From CAVQGF01 sp045807945 (GTDB lineage Bacteria; Acidobacteriota; Terriglobia; Terriglobales; Acidobacteriaceae), in NCBI GenBank assembly GCA_045807945.1, contig JBJMGI010000084.1:19793-83792 (forward strand): 64,000 bases of DNA, given 5' to 3'. The translations under genes were made by a program, and so were the position numbers. This document shows, piece by piece, positions 44,077-53,375 of this stretch (its first letter is position 1; each line of letters starts with the position of its first letter). Below the pieces are notes generated by a model, which saw nothing but the letters and a program-made list of their open reading frames with translations, ran no database searches and was not told the origin of the DNA.

Positions 44077-44376
44077 TCAGCGCGCAGGTGGAGGACGGAT
44101 GTAAAGGGAAGAGGCGAAGCGGTCTTGCTTTACTAGAGGATCAGAGCTAGGAGCGACCGCGGCCGCCACCAACGCGGGGGCGGCCTGAACCACGGCCATA
44201 GGTGGCACGATGTGGGCGGTAGCACCCAGGCAGATGGAGCAATGTCCTTTGCCGTCATCGCCGCCGACTTTATCAACGTGGGTTGCGAACGAGGTGCAGG
44301 CCAGCAGAACGACAAACGCCAGCCCGAGCACCAGGAACTTGGCGCGTCTTTGGCTGGCTATGGCTTGCAAGTGCAT
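44077..44376 (-). CDS. Small membrane protein with CSIC motif (DUF2946-like)
   Basis: A 99-residue protein. One hydrophobic segment (about 14-32) is followed by GHCSICLGATAHIVPP, which resembles the CxxC...H pattern of DUF2946-type proteins found beside metal transport genes. A second weakly hydrophobic Ala-rich stretch follows. Probably the first gene of the minus-strand metal operon, 106 bp before the porin-like gene. Assignment to the family is tentative. Confidence 0.6.
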   Translation of the reverse strand: MHLQAIASQRRAKFLVLGLAFVVLLACTSFATHVDKVGGDDGKGHCSICLGATAHIVPPMAVVQAAPALVAAAVAPSSDPLVKQDRFASSLYIRPPPAR

Positions 44377-44453
44377 CCTGAAAGATTAGACGTCCCTTAA
44401 GCAGACGTTGTCAAATGAGAGATGTCACCCGAGGGCAGCGGGATTTCCGCAGC

Positions 44454-45272
44454 TCAGACCTTGATTTCCATGCCTTCCGCGGCGGCCCGGACCTCGGGGT
44501 AGTAGTTTTTAGCGTCGGTCACGATCTTGTCGATCATGGTATCGGTGTGGTCGGGGTCATGGTGGAAGAGCACCAGTTCTTTCGCGCCGGAGCCCATGGC
44601 GATGTCCACCGCCTCGCGCCAATGGCTGTGCCCCCAACCCTTTTTGCTGGAGTTGTACTCATCCGGCAGGTACTGCGCGTCATAGATGAGCACGTCGGCG
44701 CCTTCGGCCAGCTTGCGGACATTCTTATCGAATACCGGATGCCCAGGCTCGTTGTCCGTAGCGTAGACGATGACCTTGTTATCGGTTTCAAGCCGGAAAC
44801 CCAAACATCCCTGCGGGTGATTCAGCCAGGAGGTGTGCATCACGCAATCATCGAAGGCGAGCTTGCCTTCTTCAATGTCATAAAAATTTCGGTGCGCCTG
44901 CATCGCGCTCATGTTCACGGGGAAGTAGGGGTCCATCATCTGCTCTTCCAGCGCGCGCTGCAGTCCGCGGCTGCGGCTGGTGGAGTGAAAAAAGAAAAAA
45001 TTATCGGGGTTGTTGTAGAGCGGACCGAAGAACGGAATTCCCTGGATGTGGTCCCAGTGGAAGTGGGAGATGAAGACGTGCGCGTGCATCGGCTGGCCTT
45101 CCGACTGGCGCAGCATCTCTTTCCCGAGCACACGGAACCCTGTGCCGCAATCGAAGATATAGCGGCTGCCGTTGACGCGCACCTCGACGCACGAGGTGTT
45201 GCCGCCATAGCGCAGATTTTCCGGCTGAGGAGTCGGTGTGGAACCGCGAACTCCCCAGAACTTGATCTCCAT
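44454..45272 (-). CDS. MBL-fold metallo-hydrolase
   Basis: A 272-residue cytosolic protein. It starts MEIKFWGVRGSTPTPQP and carries the metallo-beta-lactamase metal motif HFHWDHIQG (HxHxDH), a later His in HTSWLNHPQ, Asp in YATDNEPGH and a last His in LFHHDPDHTD. The GVRGSTPTP start is seen in the group related to PDE/RNase Z-like enzymes, often next to signalling genes. The ATG at 45272 is preferred because conserved sequence begins there. Confidence 0.88.
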   Translation of the reverse strand: MEIKFWGVRGSTPTPQPENLRYGGNTSCVEVRVNGSRYIFDCGTGFRVLGKEMLRQSEGQPMHAHVFISHFHWDHIQGIPFFGPLYNNPDNFFFFHSTSRSRGLQRALEEQMMDPYFPVNMSAMQAHRNFYDIEEGKLAFDDCVMHTSWLNHPQGCLGFRLETDNKVIVYATDNEPGHPVFDKNVRKLAEGADVLIYDAQYLPDEYNSSKKGWGHSHWREAVDIAMGSGAKELVLFHHDPDHTDTMIDKIVTDAKNYYPEVRAAAEGMEIKV

Positions 45273-45432
45273 AAAGGCTCGCTGACAACACTCCACCCGG
45301 CGAACACACCTGTCCGCAAGAGGGAAGTTGACATCTTATTAAAATGTCAACCGGGGAAAAAGTGTCCAGCAGTATACGTCAGGTAAGCCTAATTTCGTCA
45401 ATGGTTTAACCAGCAAGTAGAATCAAAGGACC

Positions 45433-46905
45433 GTGCCTTTGCGCGATTCCAAACACCTTCTTGAGCTTGCCCGGGAGCAGGGCGCCACCCATGTTCCCGT
45501 GGTTCGGACGGTGGCCGCCGACCTGCTTACGCCGGTTTCTGCCTTCCTGAAGATCGCGGCGAAGGAACCCGAGTCGTTCTTGCTGGAATCGGTGGAAGGT
45601 GGCGAGCATGTCGGGCGCTACAGCTATTTGGGCGTCAGACCGTTCATGGTGGTGATGCCGACGACGGACGGGATCGAGGTCCGGCGTGGACGTAAACGCG
45701 AACTCCGGCACGGCGCTGTGCTCCCGCTACTAGGGCAGCTGATGGCCGAGCACAAATCGCTGCGCGGAGTCGCAGAGCTTCCTCCTTTTAGCGCGGGCGC
45801 GGTCGGGTTCGTCGCCTACGATTTCGTGCGCCGTCTGGAGCGCATCCCGAGCACGGCAAAAAATGATCTGCACGCTCCCGATCTGGGCCTGATGTTCTTC
45901 GACCGCGTGCTCGCCTTCGACCACGTAAAGCAGCAGATACAGATCATCGCCTCGGCTGAGATCGCTGATCCGACGAAAGCCGCCAGCGAGATCAAGCGTG
46001 CCGAACGAGATCTCGATGCAATCGAGCGCCAGCTTGCCGCGACGATCAAACCATCCCGTGAGCGGCGCGCATCGGGCAAATCGAAGCCTGCCGCGGTCAC
46101 GCCGAAGAAGGACTTCTTAACAGGTGTGCGGCGCGCGAAGGAGTACATTGCGGCCGGCGACGTCTTCCAGGTTGTGCTGTCGCAGCGCTGGGACTTGAAG
46201 ATCAAGTCCGAGCCCTTCCAGGTCTATCGGTCGCTGCGGCGCGTGAATCCCTCGCCCTACATGTTCTATTTGCAGATGGGCGACCGCCACGTACTGGGCT
46301 CATCGCCCGAGATGCTGGTCAAAGTAACGGGTCGCAATCTCGGGTATCGGCCGATCGCGGGGACGCGTCCGCGCGCTGCCGATCCTGAAGAAGACCGCCG
46401 GCGCGAAGCCGAGTTGCGCGCCGACGAGAAAGAACGCGCCGAGCACGTGATGCTGGTGGACCTTGGCCGGAACGACCTAGGCCGGGTCAGCGACTTCGGT
46501 TCGGTCCAGGTTCGCGAGCTGATGACGGTTGAGCGTTATTCGCACGTCATGCATCTGGTCTCGTCACTCGAGTCGCGATTGCGCCCGGAACTCACTCCAC
46601 TCGATGCTTTCGCCGCGTGCTTCCCGGCGGGCACGCTGAGCGGGGCTCCCAAAGTGCGCGCAATGCAGATCATCGAGGAACTCGAGCCGGTGCGGCGCGG
46701 CATCTACGGTGGTTCGATCCTCTATGCAGACTTCGGCGGTGACCTGAATTCGTGTATCGCTATCCGCACCATGGTTGTCGACGGAAAGAAAGCGCACGTG
46801 CAGGCCGGGGCGGGCATTGTCGCCGACTCCGATCCAGAGCGAGAATACGAAGAGTGCGTCAGCAAGGCGGGAGCGCTGTTGGGAGCGGTGGAGCAGGCAG
46901 AATGA
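45433..46905 (+). CDS. trpE: Anthranilate synthase component I
   Basis: Makes anthranilate from chorismate for tryptophan. The 490-residue protein shows the chorismate-binding motifs: an N-terminal [20 protein letters not shown], then [60 protein letters not shown] and the C-terminal [20 protein letters not shown]. Starts at GTG 45433 or possibly TTG 45439. TAGAAT at 45418 may be its -10 box. The stop overlaps the trpG start. Confidence 0.95.
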   Translation: MPLRDSKHLLELAREQGATHVPVVRTVAADLLTPVSAFLKIAAKEPESFLLESVEGGEHVGRYSYLGVRPFMVVMPTTDGIEVRRGRKRELRHGAVLPLLGQLMAEHKSLRGVAELPPFSAGAVGFVAYDFVRRLERIPSTAKNDLHAPDLGLMFFDRVLAFDHVKQQIQIIASAEIADPTKAASEIKRAERDLDAIERQLAATIKPSRERRASGKSKPAAVTPKKDFLTGVRRAKEYIAAGDVFQVVLSQRWDLKIKSEPFQVYRSLRRVNPSPYMFYLQMGDRHVLGSSPEMLVKVTGRNLGYRPIAGTRPRAADPEEDRRREAELRADEKERAEHVMLVDLGRNDLGRVSDFGSVQVRELMTVERYSHVMHLVSSLESRLRPELTPLDAFAACFPAGTLSGAPKVRAMQIIEELEPVRRGIYGGSILYADFGGDLNSCIAIRTMVVDGKKAHVQAGAGIVADSDPEREYEECVSKAGALLGAVEQAE

Positions 46906-47477
46906 TTTTCCTTTTGGACAACTACGATTCCTTTACCTACAACTTGGTCCAGTATCTGGGCGAGATGGGTGAGGAAGTTGTGGTGCGCCGCAACGACGAG
47001 CTTACGGTTCGAGAAATCGAGGCGCTCAAGCCGGCGAAGATCGTAATCTCTCCCGGCCCGTGCACGCCTACAGAAGCGGGCATCAGCGTCGAGCTGATCC
47101 GGCACTTCGCAGGCAAGGTGCCGATCCTGGGTGTCTGCCTGGGGCATCAAGCCATCGGGGAAGCATTCGGAGGAAAGGTGATCCGGGCAAAGAATCTCAT
47201 GCACGGGAAAACCAGCGAGATCCAGCACGACGGGCGCGGCGTCTTTCGCGACCTGCCCTCACCGTTCACCGCGACTCGGTATCACTCATTGATCGTTTCC
47301 CGGGACGGGCTCCCCGACGAGCTTGAGACGACCGCTCACGCGCGGGACGCTGGAGATGACAACGTCATCATGGGACTTCGCCACCGCCGCTATCCGGTGG
47401 AAGGTGTGCAGTTTCACCCCGAAAGCGTGCTCACTCTTCATGGCAAGCAGCTGCTGAAGAATTTCCTGGCGCTTTAG
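46902..47477 (+). CDS. trpG: Anthranilate synthase glutamine amidotransferase component
   Basis: Supplies ammonia to TrpE. The 191-residue class I amidotransferase begins [19 protein letters not shown] and has [12 protein letters not shown], the nucleophile Cys in [22 protein letters not shown] and the His-Glu pair in [10 protein letters not shown]. The ATG at 46902 shares bases with the trpE stop (ATGA). TrpG and PabA cannot be told apart by sequence, but pairing with TrpE decides. Confidence 0.95.
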   Translation: MIFLLDNYDSFTYNLVQYLGEMGEEVVVRRNDELTVREIEALKPAKIVISPGPCTPTEAGISVELIRHFAGKVPILGVCLGHQAIGEAFGGKVIRAKNLMHGKTSEIQHDGRGVFRDLPSPFTATRYHSLIVSRDGLPDELETTAHARDAGDDNVIMGLRHRRYPVEGVQFHPESVLTLHGKQLLKNFLAL

Positions 47478-47528
47478 CCATCTTCTCTCGTTGCACGACT
47501 TTCGCATCAAAAACAGAGAACACGGGCC

Positions 47529-49379
47529 ATGGAACCGAACTCCCCCAGGACGAAAGCGGCTCTTCCGTATAGCGGGTTTCCGCTGCGGATACCCGTGGCG
47601 CTGCGCTTCCTGACCGCAGTCGTCTTCAGCATCGCTGGGCTCGCGGCCACCCACACCACCGCCGGTCTGGAAACCGACCACTTCTTCCTTTATCTGCTGC
47701 TCGCTGTCTTGGGTTCTGCGTGGGTCGGGGGCTGGTTGGCAGGCGTGCTTGCCACCGGCATCACTGCCGCCGCTGCCTTTTTTTGGATGTATCACCCGAG
47801 CCACGGGTCCCAGGACGTGACTCGCTTCGGCACCTTTATCGCCACGTGCGCGCTGCTGTGCTGGCTCAGTGCTGTGATCGAGAGCCGCCGCAAGACTCAG
47901 ATCTCTTTGCAAGAGGATGAAGAGCGGCTTCGGCTCGCGCTCAAAGCCGGGGACGCGTGGACCTGGGAGTGGGACCCGAAAACAGGAATTATCCGCAGGT
48001 CCTCTGAAGCGCAAAATGTCCTAGGTGGCGGGCCGGCTACGCTTTCCGACGCGTTGGAGCACACGCTCAAGACGATCAGCGAGTTAGATCGCGAGCGGGT
48101 AGCCGAAGGGCTGCGGCGAAGCGTCGAGACAGGCGCCGATTTCCGCCAGGAAGTCCGCTTCCTGATCGAAGACACCATTCGCTGGGTGGATGCGCGCGCA
48201 ACTGTGATCGAAGATGAAGATGGAAACCGCAAACTCTTAGGCATGAGCGTTGACATCACCGACCGCAAGCGCGCCGAGCATGCTTCGCGGCGCCAGGCGC
48301 AGATCATCGATCAAACCCACGACGCCGTCATTTCAGCCGACATGCGTGGCGCGATCCGAAGTTGGAACCGCGGCGCTGAACGCATCTTCCAGTACAAGGC
48401 AGAAGAGGTCCTTGGCAAAAACATAACCATCCTCGCCATGCCGGAGCAGGAGGGCTTTCTTAGGAAGAAGATCGCGGCAGCCATCAGCGCCGGCAGCATG
48501 CAGACGGAGTTGGTCACGCGCCGCAAGTCGGGCGAGATCGCGAATGTTCACCTTTCTCTTTCCATCATGCGCGGCGAGACAGGAGAGCCGAGCGGCGTGG
48601 TCGGTGTGGCTCTCGACATTACCGACCAGAAACGCGCCGAGGCGCTGCTGCGCAATACCGAACGTATGGCCGCGATGGGAAGGCTTGCGGCGACCATCGC
48701 ACACGAGATCAACAATCCTCTGGAATCGGTGACGAATGTTTTCTACCTGCTCGCGAAGCATTCCAGTCTCGATCAGACCGCTCGCACGTATCTCGGCATT
48801 GCTGAGGATGAACTCAAACGCATCAGCCACATCGTGAAGCAGACGCTCGGCTTTTATCGCGAAACGGAAAGGCCGGTTCCTGTACAGCTAAGCACGGTGC
48901 TCGACAGCGTCTTCGAACTGTATGAACACCGCGGGGCCAAGATGGGCATTAGCCTGGAGCGCAAGTATGAAGTGGATGCCACGGTGCTGGGTTTTCCCGG
49001 CGAGTTGCGGCAGGTCTTCTCCAATCTTGTGGTGAATGCGATGGAGGCCGTGGGAGAAGATGGAAGGGTGCGCATCCGCGCTTATCCAAGCCGCGATTGG
49101 CGAAATGGCGGCCAACCCGGCGTGCGCGTGATCGTGGCGGACAACGGTCCTGGCATCGCGACGAAGAACCGCACGCATCTCTTCGAGCCGTTCTTTACGA
49201 CCAAAGGTGAACGCGGCACTGGCCTGGGACTTTGGGTCACACTCGGCATGGTGCAGAAGCACAAAGGCAATATCCGGGTGCGCAGCAACACCGGGCAGAA
49301 TCATGGAACAGTGTTCTCGGTCTTCTTGCCCAAGCACGACGAGGCAGAACGGGACCGGCACTCGCAGCGGGTCGCCTGA
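47529..49379 (+). CDS. PAS-domain sensor histidine kinase
   Basis: A 616-residue protein. Four helices in a DUF4118/KdpD-like module (about residues 22-116) anchor it. Two PAS domains follow (about 128-250 and 255-372), each ending in a DITD(R/Q)KRAE linker. HisKA has His392 in TIAHEINNPLES and the ATPase domain has VVNAMEA (N box), DNGPGI (G1) and GERGTGLGLW (G2). It is a hybrid-free kinase; no response regulator is adjacent. A PilZ-domain gene lies just downstream. Confidence 0.93.
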   Translation: MEPNSPRTKAALPYSGFPLRIPVALRFLTAVVFSIAGLAATHTTAGLETDHFFLYLLLAVLGSAWVGGWLAGVLATGITAAAAFFWMYHPSHGSQDVTRFGTFIATCALLCWLSAVIESRRKTQISLQEDEERLRLALKAGDAWTWEWDPKTGIIRRSSEAQNVLGGGPATLSDALEHTLKTISELDRERVAEGLRRSVETGADFRQEVRFLIEDTIRWVDARATVIEDEDGNRKLLGMSVDITDRKRAEHASRRQAQIIDQTHDAVISADMRGAIRSWNRGAERIFQYKAEEVLGKNITILAMPEQEGFLRKKIAAAISAGSMQTELVTRRKSGEIANVHLSLSIMRGETGEPSGVVGVALDITDQKRAEALLRNTERMAAMGRLAATIAHEINNPLESVTNVFYLLAKHSSLDQTARTYLGIAEDELKRISHIVKQTLGFYRETERPVPVQLSTVLDSVFELYEHRGAKMGISLERKYEVDATVLGFPGELRQVFSNLVVNAMEAVGEDGRVRIRAYPSRDWRNGGQPGVRVIVADNGPGIATKNRTHLFEPFFTTKGERGTGLGLWVTLGMVQKHKGNIRVRSNTGQNHGTVFSVFLPKHDEAERDRHSQRVA

Positions 49380-49451
49380 GACGAATCTTCTTGACACATT
49401 CAGAGCCGCTGGAAGATTCTTGAAGTCCCCTGGCAAGGAACCCCAAAAACA

Positions 49452-49766
49452 ATGGCAGTCGATAAGCGAGTCCATCGGCGGTATTCGTTGAAGATCCCAC
49501 TCACGAGCAAAGCGCTCGTGCCGAGTAATGCCTTGATGGAGACCTCAAACGTCAGCGCGCGCGGTGTCTTTTTTCTTTCCAGCACCAAGCCGGAAGAAGG
49601 CGCGCCGCTCGAGTTCTCGCTTACGCTCTCGCCGGAGATAACGCTGACTGACAACATCGTCATCCGCTGCAAAGGGCGGGTAGTGCGCGTCACTCAGGCA
49701 GCTGGTAGCGATAAAGTCGGCATCGCGGCCGTGATCGAGAAGTACGACTTCGAGACCAAGCAGTAG
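49452..49766 (+). CDS. PilZ domain protein
   Basis: A 104-residue protein that is almost entirely a PilZ domain. The cyclic-di-GMP motifs are present: the Arg-rich start KRVHRRYSLKIPL and NVSARGVFFL ((D/N)xSxxG). It would be a small receptor for cyclic di-GMP. The neighbouring kinase gene ends 72 bp upstream; a diguanylate cyclase is encoded at 30389-31567. Confidence 0.85.
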   Translation: MAVDKRVHRRYSLKIPLTSKALVPSNALMETSNVSARGVFFLSSTKPEEGAPLEFSLTLSPEITLTDNIVIRCKGRVVRVTQAAGSDKVGIAAVIEKYDFETKQ

Positions 49767-49817
49767 GGTCCGGCATTGGCTGTTTGAAATCGCACCAGAG
49801 TAGCCATACTTAGCCAA

Positions 49818-49961
49818 ATGTTAGCGCGATTCAATAGATGGAAGGCCTCCCACGCCGGGCATATTCTGATCCCGATCTTTGGGTACATATTTCTAGCCTT
49901 CGTGCTCCTTGCCATTGCCAACGTAGCAGTCAGGGTAGTAACTGGAGATTGGTGCCCCTAG
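49818..49961 (+). CDS. Single-helix small membrane protein
   Basis: A 47-residue ORF in the gap after the PilZ gene. A basic start (LARFNRWKASHAG) leads into the helix HILIPIFGYIFLAFVLLAI and a short tail ending GDWCP. Codon use and topology are plausible but there is no clear ribosome binding site. Unknown function; could be chance. Confidence 0.4.
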   Translation: MLARFNRWKASHAGHILIPIFGYIFLAFVLLAIANVAVRVVTGDWCP

Positions 49962-50017
49962 CTAGGTCCCTGCATCTACTTTCCTGTTCCACGCCAGTGC
50001 GATATCGTTATTACCTC

Positions 50018-51061
50018 ATGCGCAAAATCTATGGTGCCGGTTTGGTGTTCGCAGCGTCCTTGTGCGCTGCGCAGCAATCGTCTGACGGCTCCATCGGGGA
50101 AGTGTTCGCTACAGACGCGACGGTGCAAGGTTCGGTCATCCTTGCCGGCAGCGGCACGCGCGTGGGCAGCGGTTCCACCGTATCTGCGGGACGTTCGCCA
50201 GCGAGCCTGCGCCTCTCTCGCGGCGGAGAAGTGCGCGTATGTCCGGGCACCACCGTGAACGTTACGGCTGCGGCGCGAAGCAGAGGGCTGATGCTGAGTC
50301 TGGATTCCGGCACAGTCGAGACTCACTACAGCGTGGGCTCGTCTTCCGACACCATCCAGACGCCGGACTTCCGCATACTTCTGCCCGGTCCGGGAGATTT
50401 CAACTTTGCCATCAGCGCCGACAAAAGAGGGAACACCTGCGTGCGCGCACTGGATTCCAACACCGCATCGCTTGTCGTTACCGAGATGATGGGCGAGGGA
50501 ACGTATCAGGTGCGCCCCAACGAGCAGGTTACTTTCAGCGACGGGAAGGTGAGTAATGCTATTGCCTTCGGAAGGTGTGGCTGTGCTGCAGCGCCGCAAA
50601 CGTTGCAGGCGGACCAATCTAAGCCGAACCCGAGTTCTTCCACCAACAATGCTGTGGCACAGCCAGCCCCCACAATTGCTTCGCAGCCGGAAAGAGTTGC
50701 GCCGCCATCTGCTGCCGCGCCCGAAGCGCAGCGGCCGGCTCCTGTACCCGCAGCGCCGCCAGCCGCCAACGAGACGGCGCCCGTGCCAGCAAGCAAGCCC
50801 GACGAAGTTCACGTGCAAGTGGAGGTGCCGATGGTGTACTCGGCAGACACGTCTCCCGCGCCCGCCGCAGCTATCCCAACTCCCACAATTTCGCCGGCAG
50901 GAGAGCCGGTCTATCTTCCTGCTGCGGTGTATTTCGCCTTGTTTCGTCCAGTAATGGACGTCCCCGCAGTCGCCCCGCTTCCGCCGGCTGGCAAGACGCA
51001 AAAAGACAAGAAGGGGTTCTTTGGCAAGCTGAAGTCATTTTTTGGCGGCATGTTTAAGTAG
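50018..51061 (+). CDS. Secreted FecR-like protein with Pro/Ala-rich linker
   Basis: A 347-residue protein. Signal peptide about 1-18 (KIYGAGLVFAASLCAAQ). Residues about 40-190 have FecR-like beta-strand features (LSRGGEVRVCPGTTVNVT, LDSGTVETHY, VRPNEQVTFSDGKVSN). A Pro/Ala/Ser linker (about 195-275) follows and the protein ends in a basic, Gly/Phe-rich peptide (GFFGKLKSFFGGMFK) that looks amphipathic. The ATG at 50018 is used because the signal peptide starts there. Its place before the tonB genes suggests an envelope role. Confidence 0.7.
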   Translation: MRKIYGAGLVFAASLCAAQQSSDGSIGEVFATDATVQGSVILAGSGTRVGSGSTVSAGRSPASLRLSRGGEVRVCPGTTVNVTAAARSRGLMLSLDSGTVETHYSVGSSSDTIQTPDFRILLPGPGDFNFAISADKRGNTCVRALDSNTASLVVTEMMGEGTYQVRPNEQVTFSDGKVSNAIAFGRCGCAAAPQTLQADQSKPNPSSSTNNAVAQPAPTIASQPERVAPPSAAAPEAQRPAPVPAAPPAANETAPVPASKPDEVHVQVEVPMVYSADTSPAPAAAIPTPTISPAGEPVYLPAAVYFALFRPVMDVPAVAPLPPAGKTQKDKKGFFGKLKSFFGGMFK

Positions 51062-51145
51062 TTCGCCTGTCACGACCTGCGATATGTGTTCTCGAATCAG
51101 GAACATCGCGCTCGTACCAGGAAAGCAAATTCCGGGTTGTTTTTT

Positions 51146-51173
51146 GGAACCCAAAGGCGTTCTGAACCGTCTA
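51146..51173 (+). promoter_or_regulatory. ECF sigma-type promoter before the first tonB gene
   Basis: GGAACC and CGTCTA are separated by 16 bp, the consensus pattern for extracytoplasmic-function sigma factors. No good sigma-70 -35 fits the overlapping TATACT. Transcription would begin near 51180, 9 bp before the ATG. Confidence 0.55.
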
Positions 51174-51188
51174 TACTAGGAACTCTCA

Positions 51189-52064
51189 ATGGCAAGTCCT
51201 AGCCTCCAACCCAACCTCCCGCAGCCTATCGCCCAGGCTGACATCCTGCCGACTCTGTTTGGCAAGGGGTATGGGAATTACGATGTGCAGCCCAATAATT
51301 TTCTTTATTCGTTTTTGACGCACATTGTGATCGGGGTACTGATCATTGTTATCCCTATCTTGTTGGCAAAGAACCCAGAGCCGAAGATCCAGGCGATCAG
51401 CGTTTTTACCGAGCTTTCGCCTTACGTACTGCCAGCCTCACCGAAAGTAGTAGGTGGCGGCGGCGGTGGTGACGAGCACCTGAAGGTGGAGGCGAGCAAG
51501 GGCGCACTGCCCAGACTCGCGCAGATGCAGATCACTCCGCCCACTACACACATCGAGAACATTGATCCGAAGCTGGCGGTAGCTCCGACGGTCGTTATGC
51601 CGCCGATCCCCATGCCGCAGATGCCGCTACTGGGTGATCCCAAGAGCGCGCAGACGATGATGGCCTCGAACGGAACCGGTGGCGGCGCCGGCATAGGAAG
51701 CGGCAGCGGGACCGGCGTGGGAATGGGTTACGGTCCGGGCGTTGGCGATGGCCGAGGCGGTGGTATCGGCGGAGGCCTCTATAAGGTTGGCGGCGGCGTC
51801 AGTGCGCCACGTCCTCTCTATGACCCTGAGCCGGAGTATTCCGAAGAGGCGCGTAAAGCCAAGTATCAGGGAACAGTCGTGGTGCGCTGCGTCGTCGGTC
51901 CTGACGGCCGCGTGCGCGACATCCAGTTGCCCCGCACACTGGGTATGGGCCTCGACGAGAAGGTGATCGAGAAGGTAAAGACCTGGAAATTCGAGCCCGC
52001 CAAGAAAGACGGCCAGGCAGTCGCGGTAATGATCGCGGTTGAAGTCAACTTCCACCTCTACTAG
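51189..52064 (+). CDS. TonB-like energy transducer protein
   Basis: A 291-residue protein. It has a short cytoplasmic head, one helix (about 42-62, FLTHIVIGVLIIVIPILLA), a long Gly/Pro-rich periplasmic stretch with GGGGGGD and runs of Gly-X repeats (about 95-200), and a C-terminal TonB domain from about 200 (LYDPEPEYSEEARKAKYQG, GRVRDIQLPRTLG, WKFEPAKKDGQ). TonB proteins pass proton-motive energy to outer-membrane receptors. No ExbB/ExbD or TonB-dependent receptor lies nearby. Confidence 0.88.
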   Translation: MASPSLQPNLPQPIAQADILPTLFGKGYGNYDVQPNNFLYSFLTHIVIGVLIIVIPILLAKNPEPKIQAISVFTELSPYVLPASPKVVGGGGGGDEHLKVEASKGALPRLAQMQITPPTTHIENIDPKLAVAPTVVMPPIPMPQMPLLGDPKSAQTMMASNGTGGGAGIGSGSGTGVGMGYGPGVGDGRGGGIGGGLYKVGGGVSAPRPLYDPEPEYSEEARKAKYQGTVVVRCVVGPDGRVRDIQLPRTLGMGLDEKVIEKVKTWKFEPAKKDGQAVAVMIAVEVNFHLY

Positions 52065-52114
52065 AACATCCAATTCAGCAGGAGCATGCCCCTGCTCCTG
52101 AAAGAGGCGTTTGT

Positions 52115-52948
52115 ATGAAGCCGCCCTCCCGCAGTTCTTCTCCAGTTCAGCCAGACATTTTGCCTTCATTGTTTCCGCACGAGTCGCGACGTGATCCGCG
52201 GACGTTCGCGTTATCGGTCTTGTTACATCTTTGCGCCGCAGTCTTCGTCGGATTGTTGCTGCATCACGCCGCGACGCATTCGCGTGTTGCTGAGTCGCTG
52301 CCCTTCATGCGACTCGACCCCGGCAAGATGGTGTTCACCCCGAGCCGGAGTCCGCAGCAAGGAATGAATGGGAAAGATACTGGCGGCGGCCAACAAGAAC
52401 CTTCGTTGCCGTCCTTTGGAGTGCCTCCGCCGGTCGTGGTGCGCCCCATCGCGCCGCCCACCACGCACGTGCCCGAGGTCGCTCCCGCGCTGGCCGTGCC
52501 GCAGGGCATTACGAATTCCCAGATCACCACCATCCTCAAGGGAGCAGTCGGTGATCCGAACGGTGTTCACGGGCCCACATCCGACGGACCTGGATCCAAT
52601 GGCGGGATCGGAATCGGAAGGAATGGCGGTATCGGCTCCGGAAATCACACCGGCTACGACTTACTTACCCCTGGAGGCGGCGTGAGTATGCCGCGCGTGA
52701 TCTACGATCCCGAGCCCGAATACACCGAAGAGGCGCGACGCCTGAAACACCAGGGAAATGTTTTGCTGGCGTGCGTGGTCGGTGCGGATGGCCGGGTGCA
52801 TGATGCTCGCGTGCAACACGCACTTGGCTTGGGGCTCGACGAAAAAGCTATTGAAGCAGTAAAGAAATGGAAATTTGAACCTAGCCGCTACAACGGACAG
52901 CCGGTTGCGGTGAAGATAATGGTGGAAGTGAACTTCCGGATGTACTGA
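52115..52948 (+). CDS. Second TonB-like energy transducer protein
   Basis: A 277-residue paralogue of the preceding protein, 50 bp downstream. One helix (about 28-48, LSVLLHLCAAVFVGLLLHH), a Gly/Pro-rich stretch (about 70-185) and a C-terminal TonB domain (YDPEPEYTEEARRLKHQG, WKFEPSRYNGQ). The C-terminal domains of the pair are very similar while the linkers differ, so this is a tandem duplication followed by divergence. It ends at a bidirectional terminator. Confidence 0.87.
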   Translation: MKPPSRSSSPVQPDILPSLFPHESRRDPRTFALSVLLHLCAAVFVGLLLHHAATHSRVAESLPFMRLDPGKMVFTPSRSPQQGMNGKDTGGGQQEPSLPSFGVPPPVVVRPIAPPTTHVPEVAPALAVPQGITNSQITTILKGAVGDPNGVHGPTSDGPGSNGGIGIGRNGGIGSGNHTGYDLLTPGGGVSMPRVIYDPEPEYTEEARRLKHQGNVLLACVVGADGRVHDARVQHALGLGLDEKAIEAVKKWKFEPSRYNGQPVAVKIMVEVNFRMY

Positions 52949-52961
52949 AACCCGCGCAAAT

Positions 52962-52994
52962 AAAAAGGGCGGGCCATCGGCCTGCCCTTTTTTA
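52962..52994. terminator. Bidirectional terminator
   Basis: GGGCGGGCC pairs with GGCCTGCCC (one G-T) with A- and T-runs on either side, between the convergent second tonB gene and the YtxH gene. Confidence 0.85.
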
Positions 52995-53006
52995 TTTTTA
53001 GCAAAA

Positions 53007-53330
53007 CTATTTCTTGAAGGCGCGGCCGAGTGGACGCACTTTTTCTTTCGCATTCTCGGTCCACTCGCGTGCGGAGTCGGCGTATTCAGCCCCGCGGTCG
53101 CGCCATTCGCCTGCACGGTCGCGCAGGCTCTCGGCTTTCTCACTGACCGCGTCAAAGGCATCTTCGTAGCGCCGGCGCAGCAAGTTGCGCGTCTTCCGGC
53201 CCGATTGAGGCGCAAGCAAGAGCGCAATGAGTGAGCCAACGCCCAGGCCGATGCACAAGAAAGTGATCGCCGTCCCGAACGTGCTGCGGTCCGACGCTTG
53301 GTAGTCTCCAAAACGCTCGTAATCGGTCAT
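53007..53330 (-). CDS. YtxH domain-containing protein
   Basis: A 107-residue protein. A hydrophobic Gly-rich segment (about residues 19-41, ending APQSGRKTR) precedes an amphipathic charged helix with repeated Asp-Arg-Ala patterns. Matches the YtxH layout. Related to but longer than the protein of 21176-21409. The gene is followed directly by the terminator shared with the second tonB gene. Confidence 0.82.
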   Translation of the reverse strand: MTDYERFGDYQASDRSTFGTAITFLCIGLGVGSLIALLLAPQSGRKTRNLLRRRYEDAFDAVSEKAESLRDRAGEWRDRGAEYADSAREWTENAKEKVRPLGRAFKK

Positions 53331-53375
53331 AACTCCTCCTTCGAAGATGGCAAATTGATTGTAGTCCTGCCGCGT

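Noticed and set aside
44415..45386. Plus-strand ORF opposite the MBL hydrolase gene
   Set aside because: The minus strand has all metallo-beta-lactamase motifs; this frame has none.
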